64,000 nucleotides of DNA from the NCBI RefSeq assembly GCF_029433095.1, contig NZ_JARNTX010000001.1, positions 3,100,001 to 3,164,000 on the forward strand. The letters run 5' to 3'. Of this stretch, positions 8,103-16,019 are shown in pieces. The DNA comes from Hymenobacter sp. YC55. Its GTDB lineage: Bacteria; Bacteroidota; Bacteroidia; Cytophagales; Hymenobacteraceae. How positions within the stretch are numbered: the first letter of the stretch is position 1; each line of letters starts with the position of its first letter. The notes below the pieces were generated by a model, which was not told where the DNA came from, did not search any database, and was given only the letters and a program-made list of their open reading frames with translations. The translations under genes were made by a program, and so were the position numbers.

Positions 8103-8969
8103 ATGAAAACACTCGCCTTTTCCGCTGCCCCCACTGCTGATGGGGTTACTGAGTCTGGTTCATCGTCGGCGTTTGCCGCCGTGCGCACGTGGCTTGTGGT
8201 GTTGCACCGCGCTAATCCGGTGTTGTCGTGGACGGGGTGGCTGCATCTGCTGCTGCTGCCGGGAGCCCTGCTAGGCTTAGTGCTTGATGAGCGGCTGGTA
8301 ACGAACGTGAATCCGTGGATTAAGCCGCTGAAATTCCTTTTCTCGGACATCATCTACCTCTGGGGGCTGGGCTGGGTACTGGCCGATTTACCGGCCGCCG
8401 CACTACGAGCGGTACGCCGGATTAGCTGGGGCGTAGCGGTAGCCATTGGGATTGAAATCATTATCGTTTTTTTGCAGGCGGCCCGCGGCACTACCTCGCA
8501 CTACAACATTGCTTCGCCACTTGACGGCGTGCTATTTAGCTTGATGGGCGTATTCATCATGCTCAACACCGTGCTGATTGTGTGGGCCGTGTATTTGGTG
8601 TGGCGACACCGGCCTCATGGCCCGGCGGGCTACGTGTGGGGCGTGCGGCTGGGGTTGCTGCTGTTTTTGGTAGGCAGCGCCGTAGGTGGAGCCATGATCC
8701 GAAATTTAGCTCACACCGTAGGAGCCGCCGACGGTGGCCCTGGCTTACTCGGTGTGGGCTGGAGCACCCGCGCCGGCGACTTGCGCATTGCGCATTTCCT
8801 GGGGCTGCACGCGCTACAATTGGTGCCGTTGCTCGGCTGGTGGCTGAGCCGGTACGTGCCCCGGCGCGCCACACTCCTGACATGGGTTGGCGCCGCATTA
8901 TATGCTGGTGCCGTGGCCGCGCTGTATGTGCAAGCCATGCAGGGCGTACCGCTGATTGCTGTCAAATAA
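8103..8969 (+). CDS. Seven-helix integral membrane protein of unknown function
   Basis: 288 aa. After a polar N-terminus of about 38 residues there are seven likely membrane helices (about 40-60, 75-95, 108-128, 143-168, 180-200, 225-245, 255-275). Notable features are the loop NPWIKPLKF, a membrane-edge segment ARGTTSHYN after helix 3, and DLRIAHFLGLHALQ, where two His lie seven residues apart in helix 6 and could bind haem or metal. No family is recognised with confidence. It follows the ABA4-like gene by 37 bp and precedes the histidine kinase, so it may be a sensor partner or an enzyme whose state the kinase reads. Confidence 0.75.
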   Translation: MKTLAFSAAPTADGVTESGSSSAFAAVRTWLVVLHRANPVLSWTGWLHLLLLPGALLGLVLDERLVTNVNPWIKPLKFLFSDIIYLWGLGWVLADLPAAALRAVRRISWGVAVAIGIEIIIVFLQAARGTTSHYNIASPLDGVLFSLMGVFIMLNTVLIVWAVYLVWRHRPHGPAGYVWGVRLGLLLFLVGSAVGGAMIRNLAHTVGAADGGPGLLGVGWSTRAGDLRIAHFLGLHALQLVPLLGWWLSRYVPRRATLLTWVGAALYAGAVAALYVQAMQGVPLIAVK

Positions 8970-9095
8970 ACCCTTCGGCCCGCTCTATCCGCTTTCTGTG
9001 CACCGAGACACTTTGCTCTGTACCCATCGACTTTCGGCAATGTGGGCAAGCGGCCGGTACGGTGGCTATGGAATGCCTGTATCTTGCCCGCTACT

Positions 9096-10115
9096 ATGAA
9101 CGACCGTCGCCTCCTGCTCTTTGGCATTCCTTCTTTGAGCCTGATTATCACGCTGCTCATGGCGCCGGATCACCAGACCTGGACGGTACCGCTGTTTTCT
9201 GTCAGCTGGGCTATTTCACTGTATTTCACGGCTTTCCTCTGGATTGGCAACCGAACCCTGTGGAACTGGCTGCTACGGCGCCTGCCGCACGTAGATCAAA
9301 CCAAGCGGCGTCTCTGGAGCCTAGCCGGGTTGTCGGTGGTAGGCACCAGTGTGGCTACGGTACTGCTCCGGTTACCGCTGCACTGGCTACTTCCCCAATA
9401 CTTTGGGCTGGACTTCCAGTCTCAGATGGCGGGCACGTTTTTCAACTTGTTTCCCACGCTAGCCGTGCTGACGCTCTACGAAACGATTTATTTCTTTCGG
9501 CAGTGGGAGCAGAACCTGCGCCGGGCCGAGCAGTTGCAGAGTGCCGGGGTCCAAAGCCAGCTCGAAGCCCTGCAAAGCCAACTCGACCCGCACTTTCTGT
9601 TCAATACGCTGAACACACTTTCAGCCCTTATCGAGCCGGGCAACAAGCCTGCCCAAGAGTTTGTGGAGCAGCTCGCCGACGTGTACCGCTACGTGCTCCT
9701 TACCCGCGACAAAACCACTGTGTCGTTGGCCGAGGAGCTAGCGTTTGTCGACACGTACTTAGCCCTACAAAAAGTCCGCTTCCGCGACAACCTCCGGGTG
9801 ACGACCACGGTGGCACCCGCCGCCCTTACAGCCCGCGTGGCCCCCTTGAGCGTGCAGTTGCTGGTTGAAAACGCGCTGAAGCACAATGTGGCGTCGCGGC
9901 AGTTTCCGCTGGAGCTTCGCCTGCTGGCGGACGGTACTGGCTATTTCACGGTGGAAAATACGCTACGCCCCCGTACGGCGGGTTTGGCGCCCGGCACGGG
10001 TATGGGCTTAGCCAACGTGCGCCACCGCTACGAGCTATTGCAAGCGCCCCACCCTGTCACCGTTTCCACCGAGGCGGGCTGGTTTCGGGTGCAATTGCCG
10101 CTGCTGGCCGAATAA
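9096..10115 (+). CDS. LytS-family sensor histidine kinase
   Basis: 339 aa from the ATG at 9096; an ATG 54 bases upstream would add an unlikely tail. The N-terminal half has four membrane helices (about 8-24, 33-50, 75-95, 115-133) with no periplasmic domain. A short coiled coil (LRRAEQLQSAGVQSQLEALQ) leads into the His_kinase domain: SQLDPHFLFNTLNTLSALIE with phospho-accepting His166. The ATPase domain has VQLLVENALKHNV (N-box) and GTGMGLANVRHRYELL (G-box). The output partner is the LytTR regulator at 11204, separated from it by a DoxX-like gene and a flavodoxin-fold reductase gene. This spacing suggests that the two inserted genes belong to the same response. Confidence 0.92.
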   Translation: MNDRRLLLFGIPSLSLIITLLMAPDHQTWTVPLFSVSWAISLYFTAFLWIGNRTLWNWLLRRLPHVDQTKRRLWSLAGLSVVGTSVATVLLRLPLHWLLPQYFGLDFQSQMAGTFFNLFPTLAVLTLYETIYFFRQWEQNLRRAEQLQSAGVQSQLEALQSQLDPHFLFNTLNTLSALIEPGNKPAQEFVEQLADVYRYVLLTRDKTTVSLAEELAFVDTYLALQKVRFRDNLRVTTTVAPAALTARVAPLSVQLLVENALKHNVASRQFPLELRLLADGTGYFTVENTLRPRTAGLAPGTGMGLANVRHRYELLQAPHPVTVSTEAGWFRVQLPLLAE

Positions 10116-10146
10116 GCGCGGAGCATTCTTTTCTTACCACACGCTT

Positions 10147-10632
10147 ATGAAACCCTTATTCGTCTTGCTTGGAGCTTTCCTGCTGGCCTTGGGCGCCACC
10201 CGCTTGTTCGGGGGCAGCCTGAATTTCCTGCTGGCCGGCAACGTAGCCATGGCCGTGATGCTGCTGTTTACGGGCGCCGCGCATTTCGCCCTCACCAACG
10301 GCATGGTACTGATGCTGCCTGAGTGGCTGCCCGGCCGCAAAGCGTGGGTTTATTTTACGGGAGTGGTGGAGCTGGCAGCGGCCGTGGGGTTGCTCGTACC
10401 GGCTTTGCGGCCGCTGGTCGGGTGGTTGCTGATTGCGTTTTTTGTGTTGGTACTGCCCGGCAACATCTACGCAGCCATGCACCACATCAACTACCAAAAA
10501 GGCACCACCGATGGCCCCGGCCCGCGCTACTTGTGGTTCCGGATTCCGCTGCAGCTATTGTTCATTGCCTGGACCTGGTATTTTAGCGTGCACTTGCCTG
10601 CAGCTCTTCCCCTGGCAAGCCTTCCTTACTAG
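10147..10632 (+). CDS. DoxX-like membrane protein
   Basis: 161 aa with four membrane helices. It begins MKPLFVLLGAFLLALGATRLFG and continues with a DoxX-like pattern: AMAVMLLFTGAAHFALTNGM, then LPEWLPGRKAWVYFTGVVELAAAVGLLVPALRPLVGWLL (the GVVELAAAVGLL helix is characteristic), then VLPGNIYAAMHH. DoxX was named as a subunit of archaeal thiosulfate:quinone oxidoreductase, and many family members are linked to quinone or thiol redox processes, but a specific role is rarely known. It sits between the kinase (31 bp upstream) and the flavodoxin-fold reductase (8 bp downstream) in the forward operon. Confidence 0.8.
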   Translation: MKPLFVLLGAFLLALGATRLFGGSLNFLLAGNVAMAVMLLFTGAAHFALTNGMVLMLPEWLPGRKAWVYFTGVVELAAAVGLLVPALRPLVGWLLIAFFVLVLPGNIYAAMHHINYQKGTTDGPGPRYLWFRIPLQLLFIAWTWYFSVHLPAALPLASLPY

Positions 10633-10640
10633 CCTTCGCC

Positions 10641-11165
10641 GTGTCCTTACCTGCATCCGCCGATACTGTACCCTTGGTTTTCCTTGGCAGCGCCCGCCAA
10701 GCCGGCGACACGCACCGGCTGGTAGAGCAGGTACTAACCGACGTTCCACACGTACTCGTTGAGCTGCTGGATTGGCCGGTAGCGCCGTACAACTACCAGA
10801 ACGACTATCCGAGCGAAGACGCTTTTCAGCAGCTAGCTGAACTAATGCTCGGGCACCAAGTCATTGTTTTCGCCACGCCGGTCTACTGGTATAGCATGAG
10901 CGGGGTAATGAAACAATTCTTCGACCGGTTTACGAACCTTACGGACATGCACAAGCAGCTAGGCCGCCAGCTGGCCGGCAAGCATGCGTTCCTGCTCGCC
11001 GTTGGCTCCGACCGAGACTTGCCGGAGGGGTTTGAGGTGCCGTTCCGGAGGACAGCGGAGTACTTCAAGATGACGTTTGAGGGCAGTTTGTACCGGTCGC
11101 TCAAGCAACCCTTTCCCGAGGAAGAGGCCCGCCAGTTTGCGCGCCAACTCCGTGCTTTGTGCTAA
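10641..11165 (+). CDS. NAD(P)H-dependent flavodoxin-fold oxidoreductase
   Basis: 174 aa, GTG start 8 bases after the DoxX gene, which suggests translational coupling. Flavodoxin-like fold: first strand VPLVFLGSARQAGDTHRL with the FMN phosphate loop GSARQAGDT, then VIVFATPVYWYSMSGVMKQFFDRF, the standard NAD(P)H-dependent FMN reductase/quinone reductase motif, then a strand AFLLAVGSD. The family moves two electrons from NAD(P)H to FMN, quinones or similar acceptors in the cytoplasm. Its place between a LytS kinase and a LytTR regulator, next to a DoxX protein, points to a redox or quinone-linked response. The substrate is not known. Confidence 0.83.
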   Translation: MSLPASADTVPLVFLGSARQAGDTHRLVEQVLTDVPHVLVELLDWPVAPYNYQNDYPSEDAFQQLAELMLGHQVIVFATPVYWYSMSGVMKQFFDRFTNLTDMHKQLGRQLAGKHAFLLAVGSDRDLPEGFEVPFRRTAEYFKMTFEGSLYRSLKQPFPEEEARQFARQLRALC

Positions 11166-11203
11166 GCAACGCGCCTTCCTAACTTCTCCTTTCGCTGCCT
11201 CGC

Positions 11204-11992
11204 ATGACCGTTCTGATCCTCGAAGACGAATACCCAGCCGCCGAGCGCCTGCAACGGCTGCTGCTGGAAGCCGCGCCGGAAGCGCAGGTGCTAGCCGCCC
11301 TCGACAGCGTAGCCAGCGCCCTAACCTGGCTGGCCGCCCACCCCGCCCCCGACCTGATTTTGTCTGACATTCAGCTGGCTGATGGCTTGAGCCTAGAAGT
11401 GTTCGAGCAAACACTTGTGCGCAGCCCCGTCATCTTCACTACGGCCTACGATGCCTATGCCATTCGGGCTTTCAAGGCCAACAGCGTCGATTATCTACTG
11501 AAACCCGTGAAGCTAACCGAGCTGCAAACGGCTCTCACGAAGCTACGGGAGTGGCGCAGCCCCGCGGCTTCGCCGCAACCTACCAGCGTGGCCGACGATA
11601 CGGCCAGCCGCCTCGAACGCCTCCTCGACAGCCTGCCCCGCCCCGACCGGCAGTACAAAACCCGCTTTCTCGTCCGGAGCGGCGAGCAGTTGCTGCCGCT
11701 ATCTGTTAGTCAAATAGCATGGTTCCAGAGCCGCCACGAAAACACCACCCTCGTTGCCACCGACGGCCGCCGCTTCGTGGTCGACTACACGCTGGAACAG
11801 TTGGAAAGCCTGCTCGACCCGCGGCACTTCTTTCGCCTCAACCGCCAGTTCATTGCCCAATTGCCAGCTGTGCAGCGCCTGCACCCGCACTTCAACGGCA
11901 AGCTGCTGCTCGATTTGCAACCCGCCCCCACCGAGGAAGTACTGGTAAGCCGCGAGAAAGCCAATGCCGTGAAGCAGTGGCTGGAAGGCTAG
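11204..11992 (+). CDS. LytTR-type response regulator (forward operon)
   Basis: 262 aa. Receiver domain at 1-115 with acidic pocket EDE (7-9), phospho-acceptor Asp55 in LILSDIQLADG, the TTAYDAYAIRAFKANSVDYLLKP switch region and a conserved Lys near its end. A linker of about 40 residues is followed by a LytTR DNA-binding domain (about 160-258): RFLVRSGEQLLPLSVSQIAW, RFVVDYTLEQLESLLDPRHFFRLNRQFIA, VLVSREKANAVKQWL. It is the last gene of the forward operon and the probable partner of the kinase at 9096. It is paralogous to the regulator at 12611. Its 3' end overlaps the 3' end of the convergent PAP2-like gene by 4 bp. Confidence 0.93.
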   Translation: MTVLILEDEYPAAERLQRLLLEAAPEAQVLAALDSVASALTWLAAHPAPDLILSDIQLADGLSLEVFEQTLVRSPVIFTTAYDAYAIRAFKANSVDYLLKPVKLTELQTALTKLREWRSPAASPQPTSVADDTASRLERLLDSLPRPDRQYKTRFLVRSGEQLLPLSVSQIAWFQSRHENTTLVATDGRRFVVDYTLEQLESLLDPRHFFRLNRQFIAQLPAVQRLHPHFNGKLLLDLQPAPTEEVLVSREKANAVKQWLEG

Positions 11993-12603
11993 CTACCCAT
12001 GCCGTTGACTGCTGCATGGGCCAGAAACCAAGCCAGTCCGCCCCCGGCCACTACGCCAGCCACGGTACCAGCCAGTAGCTCCGGCAACGTATGACGCCGC
12101 AGCACCAGCCGCGAGGCCGCTACTACTGTTGCCAGCAGCAAAGCCAGCACGCCCCACTTAGAATACAAGTGCAGCACTACGCAGGCCAGAAAAAATGACA
12201 ATGCCGCGTGCAGCGAGATTTTCAGCCAGAAATTGACTGCGTAGCAAGTCAGCAGCAGCAGCCAAGCCGTCAACAGGCCGTACCGGAATAGCCCCGCCTG
12301 TTGCCAAAACAGAACGCCAGTGGCCAGCCCCAACAACACGAGCAGCACTGGATAAAACGACCGACGCTGCTCCTGTTGCGATATATCGAAGTTGGAGTAG
12401 GCGCCACGATACGTTTGGCGGAAGCTCCAGATGCCGATGAGTGCCGCCATGATGGCTACGCTGCCTAGGCTCCATTTGGCCGTTGGGTCGTCGTCAAGCT
12501 TTTGCCAAGCCATGAAACTCACAAACGCAGTGCTTGTAAGCAGCGGGTGCCCCACCCAGGAAATTACCGCCGCCAAACGGCGCACGGGTGCAGAAATCAT
12601 CAT
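11989..12603 (-). CDS. PAP2-superfamily-like membrane protein
   Basis: 204 aa with about six membrane helices. PAP2-type signature positions are present but altered: an SQQEQRRSFYP segment at 75-85, KISLHAALS at 128-136 where classical enzymes have SGH, and SRLVLRRHTLPE at 164-175 where SRxxxxxHxxxD is usual, giving His171 and a final Glu instead of Asp. Several small Bacteroidota proteins of this type are annotated as phosphatase PAP2 family. Lipid phosphatase activity is plausible because the key His residues remain, but it is not certain. The gene starts 7 bases after the LytTR regulator at 12611, as last gene of the reverse operon. Confidence 0.65.
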   Translation of the reverse strand: MMISAPVRRLAAVISWVGHPLLTSTAFVSFMAWQKLDDDPTAKWSLGSVAIMAALIGIWSFRQTYRGAYSNFDISQQEQRRSFYPVLLVLLGLATGVLFWQQAGLFRYGLLTAWLLLLTCYAVNFWLKISLHAALSFFLACVVLHLYSKWGVLALLLATVVAASRLVLRRHTLPELLAGTVAGVVAGGGLAWFLAHAAVNGMGS

Positions 12604-12610
12604 GCAGTTC

Positions 12611-13384
12611 TTATCTGTCCAGCCAGGCTTTAAAGGCGGCCACTTTTTCGCGGCTTACCAGCACGGTTTCGCCTTCGGGGGCAGCGGGTTTGAGGATGGT
12701 TTGGAGGCGAGAGTTGGTGTAGTGGATGATGTCGTGGATAGAGTCGGCGTGGGCCAGGTAGGCACGGTTGAGGCGGAAGAATTCGGTGGGGTCGAGCATC
12801 TGTTCTAGCTGCTCCAAGGTGTAATCAACCACGAAACGGCGGCCCTCCCGGGTGTGCAACAGCGTGACCTTTTCCAGGCTGGCGAAGTAAGCAATTTGCT
12901 CTACCGGAATAGCTTTCAGATGCTCCCCCACCCGCACCACGAAGCGCGACTTGTATTCCTTGGCGGGTTGCGCTTGTTGCAGCACTCGGGCCAGTAGCGC
13001 CGCATCGAAGGTGGGCGTAGCCGCCTCGCGCAGCTTTTGCAGTTTGGTAAGGGCGGCCGTTAGCTCTTCCGGGTCGATGGGCTTAAGCAAGTAGTCCACG
13101 CTGTTCACCTTGAAAGCGCGTAGCGCGTACTTGTCGTAGGCGGTGGTGAAAATGACGGGTATACGAATTTCCAGTCGCTCGAACAGTTCGAAACTAAGCC
13201 CGTCGGCCAAATGAATGTCCAGGAACAGCACGTCGGGCGCGGGCCGCAGGGTTTGGAGGAGTGCTTCTGCTTCCGCCACCGATTCGGCGGTGCCTACCAC
13301 TTCCATGCGCGTTGACTGCTTCTTCAATAGCTCAGTTAAACGGCGAGCGGCCAGCGGTTCGTCTTCAACAATCAGAGCGCGCAT
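12611..13384 (-). CDS. LytTR-type response regulator (reverse operon)
   Basis: 257 aa from the ATG at 13384, which gives the canonical start MRALIVEDEP. Receiver domain: EDE at 7-9, phospho-acceptor Asp56 in VLFLDIHLADG, then TTAYDKYALRAFKVNSVDYLLKPID. LytTR domain from about 155: RFVVRVGEHLKAIPVEQIAYF, RFVVDYTLEQLEQMLDPTEFFRLNRAYLA, VLVSREKVAAFKAWL. It is very similar along its length to the regulator at 11204, so the two facing circuits are paralogous. The kinase at 13667 lies upstream on the same strand, separated by about 280 bp that contain two inverted copies of a short dispersed palindrome. Confidence 0.93.
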   Translation of the reverse strand: MRALIVEDEPLAARRLTELLKKQSTRMEVVGTAESVAEAEALLQTLRPAPDVLFLDIHLADGLSFELFERLEIRIPVIFTTAYDKYALRAFKVNSVDYLLKPIDPEELTAALTKLQKLREAATPTFDAALLARVLQQAQPAKEYKSRFVVRVGEHLKAIPVEQIAYFASLEKVTLLHTREGRRFVVDYTLEQLEQMLDPTEFFRLNRAYLAHADSIHDIIHYTNSRLQTILKPAAPEGETVLVSREKVAAFKAWLDR

Positions 13385-13540
13385 TTCCAAGGTTCTTGTA
13401 GCTGAAGTAAAAGTGGCTGGTTTGTACAAACCAGCCACCAATTGGCAGAAAGTTTAGGCAACTGCAAGCTACTGCACTAGTCGGCAAGAAGAAACTTACC
13501 TCATCGGCGCTGTCAGCAGCTTGCAAATCCTACCTATGTA

Positions 13541-13562
13541 GAGACGCGACACTTCGCGTCTC
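13541..13562. repeat. GAGACGCGA palindromic repeat, copy 1
   Basis: A 22-bp near-palindrome, GAGACGCGA–CACT–TCGCGTCTC. It is the exact reverse complement of the copy at 13611. Both lie between the kinase and regulator genes of the reverse operon. A third copy is at 58324. Confidence 0.8.
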
Positions 13563-13610
13563 GAGGTTAAACGACCTGTTACTTGCATTCTGAACAACGT
13601 CGGCAACGAC

Positions 13611-13632
13611 GAGACGCGAAGTGTCGCGTCTC
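13611..13632. repeat. GAGACGCGA palindromic repeat, copy 2
   Basis: Reverse complement of copy 1, 48 bp away, so the pair also forms a larger inverted repeat with matching flanks (TATGTA before copy 1, TATATA after copy 2). RNA from this spacer could fold into one long stem or two small ones. Confidence 0.8.
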
Positions 13633-13666
13633 TATATAGGGCCTATGTCGTGCAAAAACGGCACAG

Positions 13667-14788
13667 TTAAAGGGTGGAGACTTCGAGCAAGGGAAGCGTG
13701 ACGGTGAATTCGGTTTCGGATTTCTCTACCACCACAGGGCGCGAGGTCAGGAAGGCGTAGCGAGCGGAAAGGTTGCGCAAGCCCAAGCCGGTGGATTCAT
13801 CGTCGGGGACGCGGCGGTAGCGCAGCACGTTGCTTACTACCAACTGCCGGGCCGCCGCATCGAGCGTGATGCGGATGTGCAGAGGCTGTTTTTGGCTGGT
13901 GGCGTTGTGCTTCAGGGCGTTTTCGAGGAGCAACTGCACGGCCAGCGGCGGCACCAGTAGCTCGTCTAGGTTGGCCGCGGGCGGCAGGTTGATTTCCACT
14001 TGCAGCCCTTCACCGAGGCGGGTGCGCTGCAAATACACGTAGGCTTCCACAAAGCGCATCTCCTCGTCCAGCGTCACCACTTCCTGCTCTTGGCTGTCGA
14101 GAACGTAGCGGTAGACTTTGGCCAGCTGGCGGACGAAGCGCGAGGCGCGGGCCGGGTCTTCTTCCTCGATGAGAGACGTTAGGGCGTTCAGCGAGTTGAA
14201 GAGAAAGTGCGGGTCCACTTGGCGGCGCAGGGAGTCGAGGCGGGCCACGGCGTTTTCCTTTTCCACCCGCTCGACCCGGATGGCTGCCTCGCGCCAATTC
14301 AGGAAAAAAGAACGACTGTGGTTGAACAGCGAAATGATGATGGTAACGCCTAATGGTACCAATACCTGGCCGTACATCTGCGGCCGCCACAGCAGCGCCA
14401 ACGACTGGTGCGAAAGCAGTAGATAAGCCGTCTGAATTACCAGAACAACCAGCACTGACCCACCTACTTGCAAAGCCAAGGTGACCAGCATCCGGTGTAA
14501 AGGCCGCTCGGCCCACGGGATATGGGTGTTGAGCCATTCAACTGCCAACCAGTTGACAAACCACAGCCCGGCGCTGTAGGCAAAGGTGATTATAAAGGTG
14601 AGGGCTAGGCGCTTTCCATCCGTAAGGGCTCCCGGGTTCAACACCACCGTGAGAAAGGCCGAGATGAGCACCAACATCCGGAACGCTTTCCAGGTAGTCG
14701 CCCATGAATTTGAGAGGGGCTGGTAACCAGTGGTAAGCTGCGAAGAGGGGTTGGATTGCGCCACGGACAACGGCAAGGAAGTTTCCAT
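13667..14788 (-). CDS. LytS-family sensor histidine kinase (reverse operon)
   Basis: 373 aa using the ATG at 14788 (METSLPLS); an ATG 36 bases upstream is possible. Four membrane helices lie in the first 160 residues (about 37-53, 61-82, 100-125, 138-156), with no large extracytoplasmic domain. A coiled-coil linker (REAAIRVERVEKENAVARLD) precedes the His_kinase domain: RRQVDPHFLFNSLNALTSLI with His194. The ATPase domain has VQLLLENALKHNA and STGLGLRNLSARYAFL. The partner is the LytTR regulator at 12611. It follows the secreted helical protein gene by 72 bp, so that gene, the kinase, the regulator and the PAP2-like gene probably form one operon. Confidence 0.92.
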   Translation of the reverse strand: METSLPLSVAQSNPSSQLTTGYQPLSNSWATTWKAFRMLVLISAFLTVVLNPGALTDGKRLALTFIITFAYSAGLWFVNWLAVEWLNTHIPWAERPLHRMLVTLALQVGGSVLVVLVIQTAYLLLSHQSLALLWRPQMYGQVLVPLGVTIIISLFNHSRSFFLNWREAAIRVERVEKENAVARLDSLRRQVDPHFLFNSLNALTSLIEEEDPARASRFVRQLAKVYRYVLDSQEQEVVTLDEEMRFVEAYVYLQRTRLGEGLQVEINLPPAANLDELLVPPLAVQLLLENALKHNATSQKQPLHIRITLDAAARQLVVSNVLRYRRVPDDESTGLGLRNLSARYAFLTSRPVVVEKSETEFTVTLPLLEVSTL

Positions 14789-14860
14789 CAAAGTAAAGGA
14801 AAAGACCCGTTGGGGAAGCATCACGTAGTGCGCTGCTTTTCTCCAACGGGTCAGCCAGGA

Positions 14861-15559
14861 TTAGTTGGCAGCGGTTTGCGCGGCGCTTTCCGCCAACAGG
14901 CCCTTGACGTTCGCCTCGCCCCAATTTGGGCTCAGTGCCGTAGCTGGCTTGAACATGGCGAACAGCGCCTTTGCCTTCTCGTAGTGCGGCTTGGCAGCTT
15001 CCATACCGCCCCCAAACATCTTAGGCCGGAAGTTGAAGTCGTTGCCCCGTACCAAGTACACGCGCGGATTCTGCGGATTTGCCTTCTCGGCCTGACCGAG
15101 GCTTTCCCCCACCATAGCCGTGTACTTGATGGCCCGCGTCATCGGCGCCACCATAATGCGGCCCTGGTAGAGGTAGGCTTGCATTACGCCTAGCTCCGAT
15201 GCATCGGCCGCCGGCAACGCATGCGCCTGGTCTAGCGCCGTTTGGGCCTGGTCGAAGTATTTGTCTTGCTGCTCGCTGTCTTTGGTAAGGAAGCCCAACC
15301 GCACGTAACCATAGGCTTGGTAGTAGCGCGGCAACCAGTCTTTGGTGGCTACGGCCGCTGCCCGCTCAAACTTGCTGACGGCTTGTTGGGTAGCGGCGGG
15401 GTTGCTGGTACTCAACAGTTCCTTGATGGTGGCGGTCATCATCTGCGTGTACACATCGGAGGTAGCAGTAGTCGTTGCGGAAGTTGACGTGGCGGGCGCC
15501 TGCGCAACGGCGGCGAAAGAGGCAGCGCAAAGAACGAGGGCGAGGAAGGGCTTTTTCAT
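14861..15559 (-). CDS. Secreted TPR-like helical protein of unknown function
   Basis: 232 aa from the ATG at 15559, which starts a clear signal peptide (MKKPFLALVLCAASFAAVAQA). After a Thr/Ser/Ala-rich linker come helical pairs with TPR-like spacing: AVSKFERAAAVATKDWLPRYYQAYGYVRLG, DKYFDQAQTALDQAHAL, YLYQGRIMV, NPRVYLVRGNDFNF, AAKPHYEKAKALFAMF and SPNWGEANVKGLLAES. The arrangement resembles periplasmic proteins of Bacteroidota that are predicted to have TPRs; no enzyme motif is seen. Its promoter region has the paired ACGCTTC repeats and closely matches that of the TonB receptor gene at 16020. It is the first gene of the reverse kinase-regulator operon. Confidence 0.8.
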   Translation of the reverse strand: MKKPFLALVLCAASFAAVAQAPATSTSATTTATSDVYTQMMTATIKELLSTSNPAATQQAVSKFERAAAVATKDWLPRYYQAYGYVRLGFLTKDSEQQDKYFDQAQTALDQAHALPAADASELGVMQAYLYQGRIMVAPMTRAIKYTAMVGESLGQAEKANPQNPRVYLVRGNDFNFRPKMFGGGMEAAKPHYEKAKALFAMFKPATALSPNWGEANVKGLLAESAAQTAAN

Positions 15560-15601
15560 GATGCGGAAGAAGTTGAAGTGGCGTATGGTGTTTGACTGTT
15601 G

Positions 15602-15672
15602 TAAAGGTGCACGGCCCCGCACCTCAAGGAAATTTGCGGTTACTGAAGCGTCGGATTAGCAGGATGAAGCGT
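15602..15672 (-). promoter_or_regulatory. Candidate LytTR-controlled promoter of the reverse signalling operon
   Basis: Read on the reverse strand: two ACGCTTC repeats (15672-15666 and 15651-15645) 21 bp apart, then GTAACCGCAAATTTC, a TTG at 15627-15625, a 15-base spacer and a -7-like CACCTTTA at 15609-15602, 42 bases before the ATG at 15559. The promoter at 18239-18309 has the same order and spacing with few base changes. This conservation across two neighbouring genes supports a shared regulator. That the regulator is the LytTR protein encoded downstream is an inference. Confidence 0.6.
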
Positions 15673-15828
15673 AGCCTGGAGGGACTTAGCAATTCGCCTA
15701 AGTGACCTAGCTGCTAGTGCCACGAGCGAATTCTAGCTCTATAGGGTAGAGGATACTAACTCCCCTCTCAGATGATGAAGGGGGTTAGGGGCAATTAAAA
15801 CTGTGGCTGCCATTGCCAAACTATATCG

Positions 15829-15920
15829 GTCATGCTGAGCGCAGCCGAAGCATCTGGCTAGTGTGGTATATACTACTCCTGTGTCAGCACGCGAGATGCT
15901 TCGACTGCGCTCAGCATGAC
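15829..15920. repeat. TCATGCTGAGCGC dispersed repeat, locus 1
   Basis: A 27-base unit beginning GTCATGCTGAGCGC and ending GAAGCATCT (15829-15855) is repeated in inverse orientation at 15894-15920 with one change. The 38-base spacer includes CTAGTGTGGTA, the complement of a linker found in the elements at 25172 and 29226. It lies between two reverse-strand genes and can fold as a hairpin of 27 bp. Confidence 0.85.
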
Positions 15921-16019
15921 GTTTATGTATATGTTCTACTGTGGGTCAACCACCTCTAGTTCCTTCTTTATTCTGAAAGGAATTTGAATGCTTATCAGAT
16001 AAAACTTAGCGGAGCTGAC

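Larger units (their letters stand above)
15560..16019. other. Intergenic region with operator and dispersed repeats
   Basis: About 460 bp between the helical-protein gene and the TonB receptor gene. It holds the operator/promoter at 15602-15672, a CCCCTCTCAGATGATGAAGG–GGGTTAGGGG stretch at about 15763-15790 that looks like part of a G/C-run repeat, and the inverted TCATGCTGAGCGC element at 15829-15920. No gene is seen. Confidence 0.6.

Noticed and set aside
8582..9868. A 428-residue forward frame across the seven-helix protein and kinase genes
   Set aside because: It overlaps two well-supported genes in another frame, is Arg/Ala/Pro-rich without domains, and is the usual shadow of GC-rich coding DNA.
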